DNA of 64,000 bases, taken from positions 1 through 64,000 of the forward strand of contig JAFGQZ010000046.1 in assembly GCA_016935435.1 (NCBI GenBank), read 5' to 3'. A program made the position numbers and the translations under genes. Positions 55,468 to 64,000 of the stretch are shown piece by piece. How positions within the stretch are numbered: position 1 is the stretch's first letter; each line of letters opens with the position of its first letter. Under the pieces are notes generated by a model. It was not told the DNA's origin. It saw only the letters and a program-made list of their open reading frames with translations, and did no database searches. Source of the stretch: Bacteroidales bacterium. Its GTDB lineage: Bacteria > Bacteroidota > Bacteroidia > Bacteroidales > UBA10428.

Positions 55468-56757
55468 ATGAACAAAGAAAAAAGCATTTCTGCCTACAGG
55501 CAATCGTGCGAAATTATTCCAGGCGGTGTTAACTCTCCCGTAAGGGCATTTAAGAGTGTTGGTGGCACACCGGTTTTTATTGATAAAGCTAAAGGAGCGA
55601 AAATATACGATATCGATGGCAATGAGTATATCGACTACGTTGGTTCATGGGGGCCAATGATTCTTGGGCATGCTTACGGGCCTATTGTTGAAGCCATTAA
55701 AACCCAGGCAGAATTAGGTAGCAGCTTTGGGGCACCAACCATGCTGGAGAAAAAAATGGCCGAACTGATAGTTGATATGGTGCCTTCGGTTGAAATGGTC
55801 CGTATGGTGAATTCCGGTACCGAAGCAACCATGAGCGCTGTTCGCCTTGCAAGAGGGTACACCGGCCGGAGTAAAATTGTTAAATTCTCGGGTTGCTATC
55901 ATGGGCACGGCGACAGTTTCTTAATAAAGGCCGGCTCTGGTGCAGTTACACTGGGCTTGCCCGACAGTCCCGGGGTAACACGCGGCATTGCCGGTGATAC
56001 GCTTATTGCTTCCTACAACAATATGGAGTCTGTTGAAGCCCTTTTTCATCAATATGCCAAAGATATTGCCGCAATTATTGTTGAACCGGTAGCCGGTAAT
56101 ATGGGGGTTGTTTTGCCCGATATTCAATTCCTTAGAGGGTTAAGGGATCTGGCAACCAAACATAGCGCCCTGTTAATTTTCGACGAGGTAATTACCGGCT
56201 TCCGAATGGCCAAGGGCGGGGCACAGGAGTATTATGGCATAATTCCTGATATAACCACATTGGGAAAGATAATTGGCGGTGGGCTTCCAGTTGGGGCTTA
56301 TGGGGGAAGAAAAGATATTATGCAGCACCTGGCGCCATCTGGCCCTGTTTACCAGGCAGGCACTTTATCGGGCAACCCTTTGGCCATGGCTGCCGGAATA
56401 GTTATGCTTGAAACCCTTCGGAGTAAGCCCTCGATATATAAGGAACTCGAAGAAAAAACAAGGTCACTGGCCGACGGGTTACGCAATAACCTTGCAAAGA
56501 CTGGTATTTCAGGCGTTGTTAACCAGGCAGGTTCTTTGTTAACTTTGTTCTTTACCGAATCGAAAAAAGTTGAGAGTTTCGAACAGGTAATGACATCCGA
56601 TAAGGAGCGCTATGCAAAATTTTTTAATTTATTGCTCGAAGCTGGCATCTATCTTGCACCTTCTCAGTTCGAAGCTGCCTTTGTTTCTTATGCCCATTCC
56701 GCCGACGATATTCAAAAAACCCTTCAGTCAAGCTTGTTGGCGATGCAAAAATTATAA
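55468..56757 (+). CDS. hemL: Glutamate-1-semialdehyde 2,1-aminomutase
   Basis: A 429-residue class-III PLP aminotransferase that converts glutamate-1-semialdehyde to 5-aminolevulinate. The PLP lysine is K267 in [19 protein letters not shown]239 in [10 protein letters not shown] binds the pyridine nitrogen, and [17 protein letters not shown] holds the phosphate pocket. The start [12 protein letters not shown] is specific for HemL. It sits 13 bp after hemB and 2 bp before hemE. Confidence 0.97.
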   Translation: MNKEKSISAYRQSCEIIPGGVNSPVRAFKSVGGTPVFIDKAKGAKIYDIDGNEYIDYVGSWGPMILGHAYGPIVEAIKTQAELGSSFGAPTMLEKKMAELIVDMVPSVEMVRMVNSGTEATMSAVRLARGYTGRSKIVKFSGCYHGHGDSFLIKAGSGAVTLGLPDSPGVTRGIAGDTLIASYNNMESVEALFHQYAKDIAAIIVEPVAGNMGVVLPDIQFLRGLRDLATKHSALLIFDEVITGFRMAKGGAQEYYGIIPDITTLGKIIGGGLPVGAYGGRKDIMQHLAPSGPVYQAGTLSGNPLAMAAGIVMLETLRSKPSIYKELEEKTRSLADGLRNNLAKTGISGVVNQAGSLLTLFFTESKKVESFEQVMTSDKERYAKFFNLLLEAGIYLAPSQFEAAFVSYAHSADDIQKTLQSSLLAMQKL

Positions 56758-56759
56758 TA

Positions 56760-57794
56760 ATGAGCAGTTCAATATTTTTAAAAACAATAAAGGGCGAGAA
56801 ATGCAACAGGCCGCCGGTTTGGTTTATGAGGCAAGCCGGCAGGGTGCTTCCTTCGTACCTGAAACTTAGGGAACAGTATTCTTTTCAGGAGCTCATGAAC
56901 AACCCTCAATTGGCTGCCAGGGTAACTTTGTTGCCTGTTAACGAGCTGGGGGTTGATGCTGCTATATTGTTTTCCGATATACTGGTAGTGCCGGAAGCCC
57001 TTGGCATGAACCTCGTGTTTACCGATAAGGGGCCTGTGTTTTCAAATCCGTTGAAAGATAAACTTGAAAATATAAATAGCTTAAAAGCAGAAACAAACAG
57101 GTTGTCGCATATTTATGAAACTATTGGTCTGATAAAAAACCAGTTGTCTGACAACAAGGCATTGATAGGTTTTTGCGGAGCACCTTTTACAACATTCTGT
57201 TATATGGTGCAGGGCAACAGTGCCAGCCATTCTTTTCCCGAAGCCGTAAAACTAATATATTCCGACAGAAAACTTGCCGCTAAGCTCCTCGCGCTTATTA
57301 CCGAATTGTCGGTTGAATATGCCTTAAACCAGGTAAAAAGCGGAATAGATGCCTTTCAATTGTTCGATACCCATGCAGGCTTACTTCCTTACGAACTGTA
57401 TATCGATTGGGTTCTGCCATTCGCCAAAACCATTACCAGTTCTGTCAGGCAGGCTGGCTGTCCCGTAATATTCTTTCCCAAAGGTTTGGCCGGCGGTATG
57501 AAGCACATCGGTTATGATGTGGCCGACTATGTTGGTATTGATTGGCAGGATTCGCTTGCAGGTTCGCGCAAAATAATCGACAAGAATGTTGGCCTTCAGG
57601 GAAATATCGATCCGCGTATTTTCTCGGTTAACAACAAACAGGTTTTGTTTGCTGAACTTGAAAAGTTTAAAGATTTCGGCAAAGCCAATTACAACTGGAT
57701 ATTTAATGCAGGTCACGGCGTTTCTCCCGATAATTTATTTGAAAATGTAAAACTTACGGTCGATTGGGTGAAATCGACTGAATGGAACCGCTAA
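56760..57794 (+). CDS. hemE: Uroporphyrinogen decarboxylase
   Basis: A 344-residue enzyme that removes four carboxyl groups from uroporphyrinogen III to give coproporphyrinogen III. The signature PPVWFMRQAGRVLPSY carries R24 and R28, which bind the substrate acetates, and the catalytic Asp is in LFSDILVVPEALGM. The later GFCGAPFTTFCYMVQG matches the second family signature. Confidence 0.96.
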   Translation: MSSSIFLKTIKGEKCNRPPVWFMRQAGRVLPSYLKLREQYSFQELMNNPQLAARVTLLPVNELGVDAAILFSDILVVPEALGMNLVFTDKGPVFSNPLKDKLENINSLKAETNRLSHIYETIGLIKNQLSDNKALIGFCGAPFTTFCYMVQGNSASHSFPEAVKLIYSDRKLAAKLLALITELSVEYALNQVKSGIDAFQLFDTHAGLLPYELYIDWVLPFAKTITSSVRQAGCPVIFFPKGLAGGMKHIGYDVADYVGIDWQDSLAGSRKIIDKNVGLQGNIDPRIFSVNNKQVLFAELEKFKDFGKANYNWIFNAGHGVSPDNLFENVKLTVDWVKSTEWNR

Positions 57795-57807
57795 TTTATT
57801 GTTGAAT

Positions 57808-59184
57808 ATGGAAGTTACAACCGGTTTCCTGGAAAAATACAATACACAAGGGCCCCGCTATACTAGTTACCCGCCGGCTACATCTTTTAAAACCGGCATG
57901 GCAGCAAATGGTTTTATAAACGCTGTAAAAGAATCAAATCGAAGTAAACCGGTCAATATATCCATATATATACATATTCCTTTTTGTACACAGCGGTGTT
58001 TCTTCTGCGGGTGCAATACCACATTGTTCGAAAGCGACGAAAAAATAAGCCGCTATATTCATTGTTTGAAAAAGGAAATTGAAACCGTAGCAGAACACAT
58101 CGAAAAAAACCGGTTAGTTACCCAGGTACACTGGGGCGGGGGCACCCCAAATTCAATAAACCTGCACCATGTTCAGGATGTAATGGGCCTTTTGCGGGAG
58201 CGGTTTACTTTTGCCGATTATTGCGAAGTAGCTATGGAATGTAACCCGGCATATCTCGGGTTTAAAGATATTGACCAGCTTTCAGTGACAGGATTTAACA
58301 GGCTGAGCCTGGGAATTCAGGATTTTCACGAAAATGTCCTGGCAGCTATAAACAGGCGGCCACCATTGAACGATATTGGCGCAACGATAAAATATTTAAA
58401 AGAAAAGGGGTTTGAGGGGGTTAACATTGATTTGGTTTACGGGTTGCCCCTGCAAACTAAAGAATCGTTCTCTGAAAACATTTTAAAGGCAGTTAAAACC
58501 GATGCCGACAGGGTTGTAACCTTTTCGTATGCGCATATTCCCTGGTTCAACCCCGAACAGAATAAAATTAGCGCTTCTTCGTTGCCGGGTGCCGGCGAAA
58601 AATTAGCAATGCTTGTCGATGCTTTTAATACTTTTACCGCTAACGGGTATATAAACATAGGCATGGATCATTTTGCAAAGCCCGGCGATGAGCTGTCAAT
58701 GGCAAAAGCAAGCCACAGTTTGCACCGTAATTTTCAGGGGTATTGCACAAAAAAAACAACAGGGCAGGTTTATGCATTTGGATCATCGGCCATTAGCCAG
58801 TTAAGCAATTGTTATGCCCAGAACATTAAGTTGCTGGACAAATATATGTCATCAATCGAATCGACAGGCCTGGCCCTTGAGCGGGGCTATTTTTTATCGG
58901 ATGACGAGAAGCTTATTGGTGATATAATAAACGAAATTATGTGCAATGGCTATGTGAATTTCGAAAGCATGGCCGAAAAACATATCACAACAGTTCAGCA
59001 TATATTTAAAATAACCCGGTTCGAACAATCGAAACTCGATATGTTTATTGCCGACAATCTTTTAAGTTTCGATGGCAACACTTTAAACGTTAGCCCCGGG
59101 GGCATGCTCATTGTTAGGAACATTGCCATGGTTTTCGATCCAACGGTTACAATATCAACAAACAGGCATTCTCAAACAATATGA
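57808..59184 (+). CDS. hemN: Oxygen-independent coproporphyrinogen III oxidase
   Basis: A 458-residue radical SAM enzyme that turns coproporphyrinogen III into protoporphyrinogen IX without oxygen. The cluster-binding cysteines are C60, C64 and C67, with C69 next to them, in PFCTQRCFFCGCN, the CxxxCxxCxC form of true HemN rather than HemW. The C-terminal HemN domain is present. The ATG at 57808 is chosen over a TTG at 57799. The stop overlaps hemH by 4 bp. Confidence 0.95.
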   Translation: MEVTTGFLEKYNTQGPRYTSYPPATSFKTGMAANGFINAVKESNRSKPVNISIYIHIPFCTQRCFFCGCNTTLFESDEKISRYIHCLKKEIETVAEHIEKNRLVTQVHWGGGTPNSINLHHVQDVMGLLRERFTFADYCEVAMECNPAYLGFKDIDQLSVTGFNRLSLGIQDFHENVLAAINRRPPLNDIGATIKYLKEKGFEGVNIDLVYGLPLQTKESFSENILKAVKTDADRVVTFSYAHIPWFNPEQNKISASSLPGAGEKLAMLVDAFNTFTANGYINIGMDHFAKPGDELSMAKASHSLHRNFQGYCTKKTTGQVYAFGSSAISQLSNCYAQNIKLLDKYMSSIESTGLALERGYFLSDDEKLIGDIINEIMCNGYVNFESMAEKHITTVQHIFKITRFEQSKLDMFIADNLLSFDGNTLNVSPGGMLIVRNIAMVFDPTVTISTNRHSQTI

Positions 59185-60107
59185 AAGCTGTATTGCTCGT
59201 AAATATGGGTTCGCCTTCATCCGAAAAAGAAATGAAAGTTTTTCTGGAAAGGATGTTTCGCGACAAATCCATTTTAAATGTAAACCCGGTTCTCCGGTAT
59301 TTCCTTTCTTTTCTAATCAGTTCGCTGAGGTACAAGAAATCGTGGAGAAAATACCAGGTAATCGGTGGCTCGCCACTTATACAATCGATGAACGCAATAA
59401 GAGCCGGCATGGAAAAAAGCCTGCCTGAAGGTTTTATTGTTCAGTGTGCTTTTTCATATTCAGAACCCGGTATAGGAAGGGCTTTACAGTCTTTAAGTAC
59501 CAAGGGTGTCACCGATTTTATTGTTTTACCCATGTACCCGCACAATTGCTTTTCAACTTCAGGAAGTATTGTAAGTTCTATCGAATGGTTTAAAAAGAAA
59601 AACGCTGGCTGTTCAATAAAAATTATTAGTAACTATTTTGCAAGCCCAGGGTTTATATCATATTGGGAAGATTTGATAAAAAAGCACATTGCCGGAAACA
59701 ATTATTCTGACCCATATTTATTGTTCAGTGCCCATTCGGTTCCCGAATACCAGGTTGCCAATGGCGATACTTATACCTCACATATTGCTGAAAATGCAAG
59801 GTTGCTTGCAGAAAAATTACAGCTTGGTTTTTCTGTTGGTTACCAGTCGAAAATAGGAAGGCTTAAATGGTTTGGCCCTGATACATACAGCATTTTAAGA
59901 GATTTGCACAGGCAAAAGGTTGAACAGGTTGTTATTGTTCCCATAAGTTTTGTAAACGAGAACCTCGAAACCCTGTACGATATCGATTTGGAGATGCTGA
60001 CATTTGCCCGAAAACTAGGTTTTAAGCAAATCAGCAGGGTTACTTTGCCCCATTCACACCAGTTGTTAACGAATACATTTAAAGAATTGATTTTTAATAA
60101 GCTATGA
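59181..60107 (+). CDS. hemH: Ferrochelatase
   Basis: A 308-residue class-II chelatase that inserts iron into protoporphyrin IX. The metal-site His is H185 in FSAHSVPEY, paired with the E260/E263 region in PISFVNENLETLYDID; GGSPL near residue 62 is another family segment. It overlaps both neighbours by 4 bp, so translation is likely coupled. Confidence 0.93.
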   Translation: MKAVLLVNMGSPSSEKEMKVFLERMFRDKSILNVNPVLRYFLSFLISSLRYKKSWRKYQVIGGSPLIQSMNAIRAGMEKSLPEGFIVQCAFSYSEPGIGRALQSLSTKGVTDFIVLPMYPHNCFSTSGSIVSSIEWFKKKNAGCSIKIISNYFASPGFISYWEDLIKKHIAGNNYSDPYLLFSAHSVPEYQVANGDTYTSHIAENARLLAEKLQLGFSVGYQSKIGRLKWFGPDTYSILRDLHRQKVEQVVIVPISFVNENLETLYDIDLEMLTFARKLGFKQISRVTLPHSHQLLTNTFKELIFNKL

Positions 60108-61474
60108 AAGAAGAATTTATAGACACCGTTGTTCTTGGTGCAGGTTTAACCGGCTTAACAACTGCTTATTACCTGAATAAACAAAATTGCCGTTTCAGGG
60201 CAATAGACAAGAACGATCGGGCAGGAGGGGTGATACATACCCATAGCGAAAACGGGTTTATATACGAAACGGGGCCCAACACAGGAGTTATCGGCAATAC
60301 AGCAGTTGTAGGGCTTTTTGATGAGCTTGCAGATATGTGCGAACTGGAAATTGGCAACGAAAAAGCCAAAAAAAGGTATATTTTAAAGAATGGAAAATGG
60401 GAACACTTGCCACTGGGGCTAATTGATGCTGTAAAATGCAGGTTGTTTACTACAAAAGACAAGCTAAGGTTGTTAACTGAGCCATTCAGGGCCAAAGGCA
60501 ATGACCCCGATGAAAATTTAAGTTCGTTTGTAAGGCGGCGGTTGGGCGAAAGCTTTTTAAAATATGCAATCGATCCGTTTATCCTGGGCGTATATGCTGG
60601 TGATACCGATTATATTATACCGCGTTATGCCCTTCCCAAACTTTATAACCTTGAACAACAATACGGAAGCCTTATTAAAGGGGCAATAAGAAAAAAGTTC
60701 GAGAAAAAAAACGACATGGAGAAACGGGTGAGCAAAAAGGTTTTCTCTTTTTATAATGGCATGTCGTCGCTAATTAATGCATTGTACCAAAAAGCCGGGA
60801 AAGAAAATTTCATTTTTTCAGCAGGGAATGTAAAGGTTGAAAAAACAGAGAAAGGCTATACCATTCAATATTCAGACACCGGGGGAAACCTGTATAAAAT
60901 TAATGCCAAAAACATTATATCTACACTAGGGGCGTATGAGCTTGAAAGTGTGTTTCCATTTATAAATAGAGAACAGATAGACAAGGTTAAAAACCTCAAA
61001 TATGCCCAAGTTATTGAGGTTTCAGTGGGTTTTACAAAATGGGAGGGAATGAAACTTGATGGTTTTGGAGGCCTAATACCATCGGTTGAGAAAAGAAAAA
61101 TTTTGGGCATATTGTTTATGTCTTCCCTTTTTAAAAACAGGGCTCCCGAAAATGGAGCCTTACTAACAATTTTTCTCGGTGGAACGAAAAATACAGGAAT
61201 TTTAGAATTAGACGATAACGAAATAGTTAAGATAGTTGAATCGGAATGCAGCAGTTTATTGGGTATAAAATCGTTTAATCCCGATTTACTAAGGGTTATC
61301 AGGCACAGAAACGCAATACCACAATACGGAACCGATAGCAAAAATCGCTTTGAAGCTGTTGAAGCTATTGAAAATGAGCATGAAGGCTTAAAAATTGCCG
61401 GAAACTTACGAAATGGCATTGGCATGGCCGACCGTATTAAACAAGCATATAAATTAGCGCAGCTGTTTGTTTAG
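60104..61474 (+). CDS. hemY: Protoporphyrinogen oxidase, HemY type
   Basis: A 456-residue FAD enzyme that oxidises protoporphyrinogen IX to protoporphyrin IX using oxygen. The dinucleotide-binding motif GAGLTG lies at residues 12-17, and the FAD-closing GNLRNGIGMADRI segment at the C-terminus. This oxygen-using enzyme pairs oddly with the oxygen-independent HemN in the same operon, though such mixes occur. It is the last operon gene and converges with the sensor kinase across 57 bp without a visible terminator. Confidence 0.92.
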   Translation: MKEEFIDTVVLGAGLTGLTTAYYLNKQNCRFRAIDKNDRAGGVIHTHSENGFIYETGPNTGVIGNTAVVGLFDELADMCELEIGNEKAKKRYILKNGKWEHLPLGLIDAVKCRLFTTKDKLRLLTEPFRAKGNDPDENLSSFVRRRLGESFLKYAIDPFILGVYAGDTDYIIPRYALPKLYNLEQQYGSLIKGAIRKKFEKKNDMEKRVSKKVFSFYNGMSSLINALYQKAGKENFIFSAGNVKVEKTEKGYTIQYSDTGGNLYKINAKNIISTLGAYELESVFPFINREQIDKVKNLKYAQVIEVSVGFTKWEGMKLDGFGGLIPSVEKRKILGILFMSSLFKNRAPENGALLTIFLGGTKNTGILELDDNEIVKIVESECSSLLGIKSFNPDLLRVIRHRNAIPQYGTDSKNRFEAVEAIENEHEGLKIAGNLRNGIGMADRIKQAYKLAQLFV

Positions 61475-61531
61475 ACATCATCCCGCTTATCTTGCACCTG
61501 TTAGTTTGTTTCATTTTAGCGATTACATTAT

Positions 61532-64000
61532 CTAGTGCTCGAGGTGGGGGCCGTTAAAAATTGTTTTTCTGATAAGCTCAATTAAATCATCGAGCTTTAT
61601 GGGTTTCACAATATAATACTCAATGCCCGACTTTAGTATATCTGCTATTTCGTTTTTCATGGCGTATGCAGTTTGGGCAATTACCGGAACCGATGGCATA
61701 ATTTCCCGTATTTGCTTTGCGGCTTCAATGCCGTCCATAATTGGCATTTTAATATCCATAAGAATTAAGCCGGGCTTGTGTTCCCTGGCTAGCTTCACGG
61801 CTTCGCGGCCATTACGGGCCCAAATTAGTTTAGCCTTTGTCCGCTTCAGGTAACTTTCCAGCAATTTATAGTTCGATTCTTCGTCTTCGGCAATAAGTAT
61901 GCATTTATCGTGCAAATTAATTACAGGCTTTGTACTAATAATTTGGTTGTTTTGTTCGTCGATAGTTTCGAGCGGGTGTGTAAAATAAAAGGTTGTGCCT
62001 ATGTCTTTTTTTGTTTCGTACCATATTTCTCCCTGCCAAAGGGTTACAAGCCCTTTACAAATTGCCAGCCCGAGGCCTGTGCCCCTGTATAGCTGGTTAA
62101 TGTCCCCTTCTATTTTATAGAACCTGTCGAAAACCAGGTCGCCAATACCATCAGGTATTCCAACACCGCTGTCTTTCACAAAAAATGTTACTGTATTGTC
62201 GATTTTTTGAATGCCAAACTCCACAGTACCTTTTTCGGTAAACTTAAAAGCGTTCGACAACAAATTGGTAAAAACCTGTTTCAGGAGGCCTTCATCGAAG
62301 TACATGCAGAAATCGTCGTCGATTGCATCGATATTTAGCTTTAAAACAAGGTTTTTATGTTGTGCTTCATATTTGTGCAAGCCATACAAATTGTTTAAAA
62401 CAGGGCTTAATTTTTTGTTTATCTTGCAAAGGGTGATGTGTTGCGATTCGATATTTGATAATTCAAAGATATTGTTGATAAGGTTAATGAGCATCAGCCC
62501 ATTGGCCTCAATTAGGGAAATAAATTCATCGTGTTTATCTTGTAAACTTTTGTCTTTCAGTAACGATGAGAAACCAATAATAGCGTTCATGGGGGTGCGT
62601 ATTTCATGGCTCATATTGGTAAGAAACGACGATTTTAGCTTGTCGGACTCTTCTGCTTTAATCAGGGCTTTTTCAAGTTCCTTTGTCCTTTCTTCAACAA
62701 GGTATTGCAGCTTGTTGCGGTGTTTGTCGAGTTCCAGGTTTTGTTTTAAAATCTGGTCTTGTTGTTGCTTTAACAGAAGGTTTGAACTCTCAAGCGATTC
62801 ATACTGGCTGAGAATTTCTTCTTTTTGCAGGTTAATTTCTTCCTGCCGTTCTTCGAGAATGGCATTGGCTTCCTCCAAATCCCTGCTTCGCTGTTCAAGA
62901 AACTGGTTGGCTTGCTCAAGCTGATGGGTGCGTTCTTTTACTTTCTTGTCCAGATGTATGTTTGCCATTCTTAACGACCTTACGCGCAGCCTGATAAACA
63001 GAACAACAAAAAATAGGGCAACAATTGCCAAAATAATCCTGAACCATAATGTTTGCCAAAACGGGGGGGTAACAATTATACTAAGCCGTACTTCGTTATC
63101 CGTAGGGCACATTACACCATCGTTGTTTGTAGCCTTCAGCATAAACACATATTTTCCGGGTTGCAAACCGGTATAGGTTGCAAACCTGCGGTTTGAGCCG
63201 GTTTCGATCCATTGAGGGTTAAAACCATCAAGTTTATAAAAATAAGTAATCTTTTCAGGGGCCGAATAATGTAATGCCGAAAACTCAATAATAAAATCGG
63301 CTTCGTGGTGTTTCAGGGTAATTTCGTCGGTTTCCCATACCTGTTTGTTGAACAGTACCCTTTTGTGCAGACTGTCGCCCGGCGATATTACCTTATTGTA
63401 AACCAAGAAGTTTGTGATAACCGGCCTGGCGTGTATAGGGTTTGCTTTTATTTCAGAAGGCATAAATGATACAAGTCCTTCGGTGCCACCAAAAAATATT
63501 TCACCGGCAGGGCTCATAAAACTACCTGTAGTACTGAACTCATTATTTCTAAAACCATCGGCAGGGCCATAGAATGAGCATACATACGATTGTTTGTTAT
63601 ATTTAATAATGCCTATATCAGACGAAAGCCACAAATTACCTGCTGAATCGGGCAGTACACTGAAAATACTTCGCTTGCTGGTTTGGTAATTAATAGCAGA
63701 ATGTTCAAATTTTTCTGTCTGGGGGTTAAATTTGTTTAACCCCTGTCGTGTGCCTAACCATAAATTTCCAGTTTCATCCTGGAGAATAGCATAAACGGTG
63801 TTATTACTTATGCTGAAAGGGTTTTCGGGCTTATGTAAATAGTGTTCGAATTTTTTTTCGCTTTTTTTATAACGGGTCAACCCACCACTGTTTGAACCGG
63901 CCCAAATAGTTCCGTTTTTATCGACAAAAACAGTGCGATAAAAGCCGGTATTGTTCCGCAGGCTATCGTATAATATTGAATGGTTAATAAAGGTACCTTT
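61532..64000 (-). CDS. Hybrid sensor histidine kinase, 5' end beyond the window
   Basis: The last 822 residues of a large sensor. The frame stays open to base 64000 and the upstream 40 codons continue the propeller repeats (DKNGTIWAGSNSGG), so a TTG at 63880 is not the start. Order: remaining propeller repeats, Y_Y_Y domain, membrane helix near the IILAIVALFFVVLFI segment, long coiled coil, HisKA (SHEIRTPMNA), HATPase (GTGLGLAI), and a receiver with LILMDIKMPIMDG. Like the kinase at 11465-15385 it stops at the receiver with no AraC-type output domain. The two proteins are clear paralogues. Confidence 0.93.
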   Translation of the reverse strand, partial: KGTFINHSILYDSLRNNTGFYRTVFVDKNGTIWAGSNSGGLTRYKKSEKKFEHYLHKPENPFSISNNTVYAILQDETGNLWLGTRQGLNKFNPQTEKFEHSAINYQTSKRSIFSVLPDSAGNLWLSSDIGIIKYNKQSYVCSFYGPADGFRNNEFSTTGSFMSPAGEIFFGGTEGLVSFMPSEIKANPIHARPVITNFLVYNKVISPGDSLHKRVLFNKQVWETDEITLKHHEADFIIEFSALHYSAPEKITYFYKLDGFNPQWIETGSNRRFATYTGLQPGKYVFMLKATNNDGVMCPTDNEVRLSIIVTPPFWQTLWFRIILAIVALFFVVLFIRLRVRSLRMANIHLDKKVKERTHQLEQANQFLEQRSRDLEEANAILEERQEEINLQKEEILSQYESLESSNLLLKQQQDQILKQNLELDKHRNKLQYLVEERTKELEKALIKAEESDKLKSSFLTNMSHEIRTPMNAIIGFSSLLKDKSLQDKHDEFISLIEANGLMLINLINNIFELSNIESQHITLCKINKKLSPVLNNLYGLHKYEAQHKNLVLKLNIDAIDDDFCMYFDEGLLKQVFTNLLSNAFKFTEKGTVEFGIQKIDNTVTFFVKDSGVGIPDGIGDLVFDRFYKIEGDINQLYRGTGLGLAICKGLVTLWQGEIWYETKKDIGTTFYFTHPLETIDEQNNQIISTKPVINLHDKCILIAEDEESNYKLLESYLKRTKAKLIWARNGREAVKLAREHKPGLILMDIKMPIMDGIEAAKQIREIMPSVPVIAQTAYAMKNEIADILKSGIEYYIVKPIKLDDLIELIRKTIFNGPHLEH

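Noticed and set aside
62211-62924. 237-codon frame opposite the second sensor kinase
   Set aside because: Antisense shadow of HisKA and coiled-coil coding sequence, rich in Ser, Leu and Arg as expected for such shadows.
63880-63880. TTG as start of the second sensor kinase
   Set aside because: The frame continues upstream to base 64000 with propeller-repeat sequence; the gene is cut by the window edge.
1-64000. Mobile elements, CRISPR, tRNA, rRNA
   Set aside because: No transposase, integrase, repeat-spacer pattern, cloverleaf or rRNA-like sequence was seen by eye; a tRNAscan and repeat search would be needed to exclude them fully.

Overview
The window looks like a Bacteroidota chromosome, probably Bacteroidales or Marinilabiliales; this is inferred from gene content only. 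Signs are two large periplasmic-propeller hybrid sensor kinases, TAnnTTTG-type -7 promoter elements with little Shine-Dalgarno signal, an SLC13 transporter/cysQ pair, a DUF4268-like protein and an outer-membrane barrel ending in Phe. No phage, insertion sequence, CRISPR array, tRNA or rRNA was seen.

Bases 1-23.6 kb are mostly housekeeping: a very short rubredoxin gene, an M20 dipeptidase (pepD type), an SLC13 transporter with cysQ, a CPA2 antiporter, two small poorly characterised genes, an initiating sugar-phosphate transferase preceded by a candidate small RNA, a DnaQ/GIY-YIG fusion nuclease, a 1306-residue hybrid histidine kinase, a small gene with an AAA ATPase, an OFA-type MFS carrier with an outer-membrane barrel, carB, and a family-2-like glycosyltransferase.

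Bases 23562-50833 are the standout. Sixteen genes on the minus strand, packed with overlaps or gaps of no more than 62 bp, read as one operon of about 27 kb. In transcription order they encode: a 2325-residue synthase (two nitronate-monooxygenase/PfaD-like domains, KS, AT, two PUFA-type ACPs, KR); a 1437-residue synthase (KS, AT, DH, phosphopantetheinyl transferase); a discrete ACP; an alpha/beta hydrolase; nine GT1/GT28-like glycosyltransferases in two blocks (four MGT-like, five sterol-GT-like); a YdjC/ChbG-type deacetylase; an ABC exporter; and a membrane acyltransferase. Together they carry every activity needed to build, reduce, release, multiply glycosylate, deacetylate, acylate and export a polyketide or fatty-acyl glycolipid. 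I know of no described product for this arrangement.

Bases 51445-61474 hold a nine-gene heme operon (hemA-C-D-B-L-E-N-H-Y), divergent from the synthase operon across a 611-bp gap with two dyads. It covers every step from glutamyl-tRNA to protoheme. The window ends inside a second hybrid histidine kinase (minus strand), whose 5' part lies beyond base 64000.

Several start codons were moved from longer TTG or upstream readings to internal ATGs that fit domain starts and gene junctions better.
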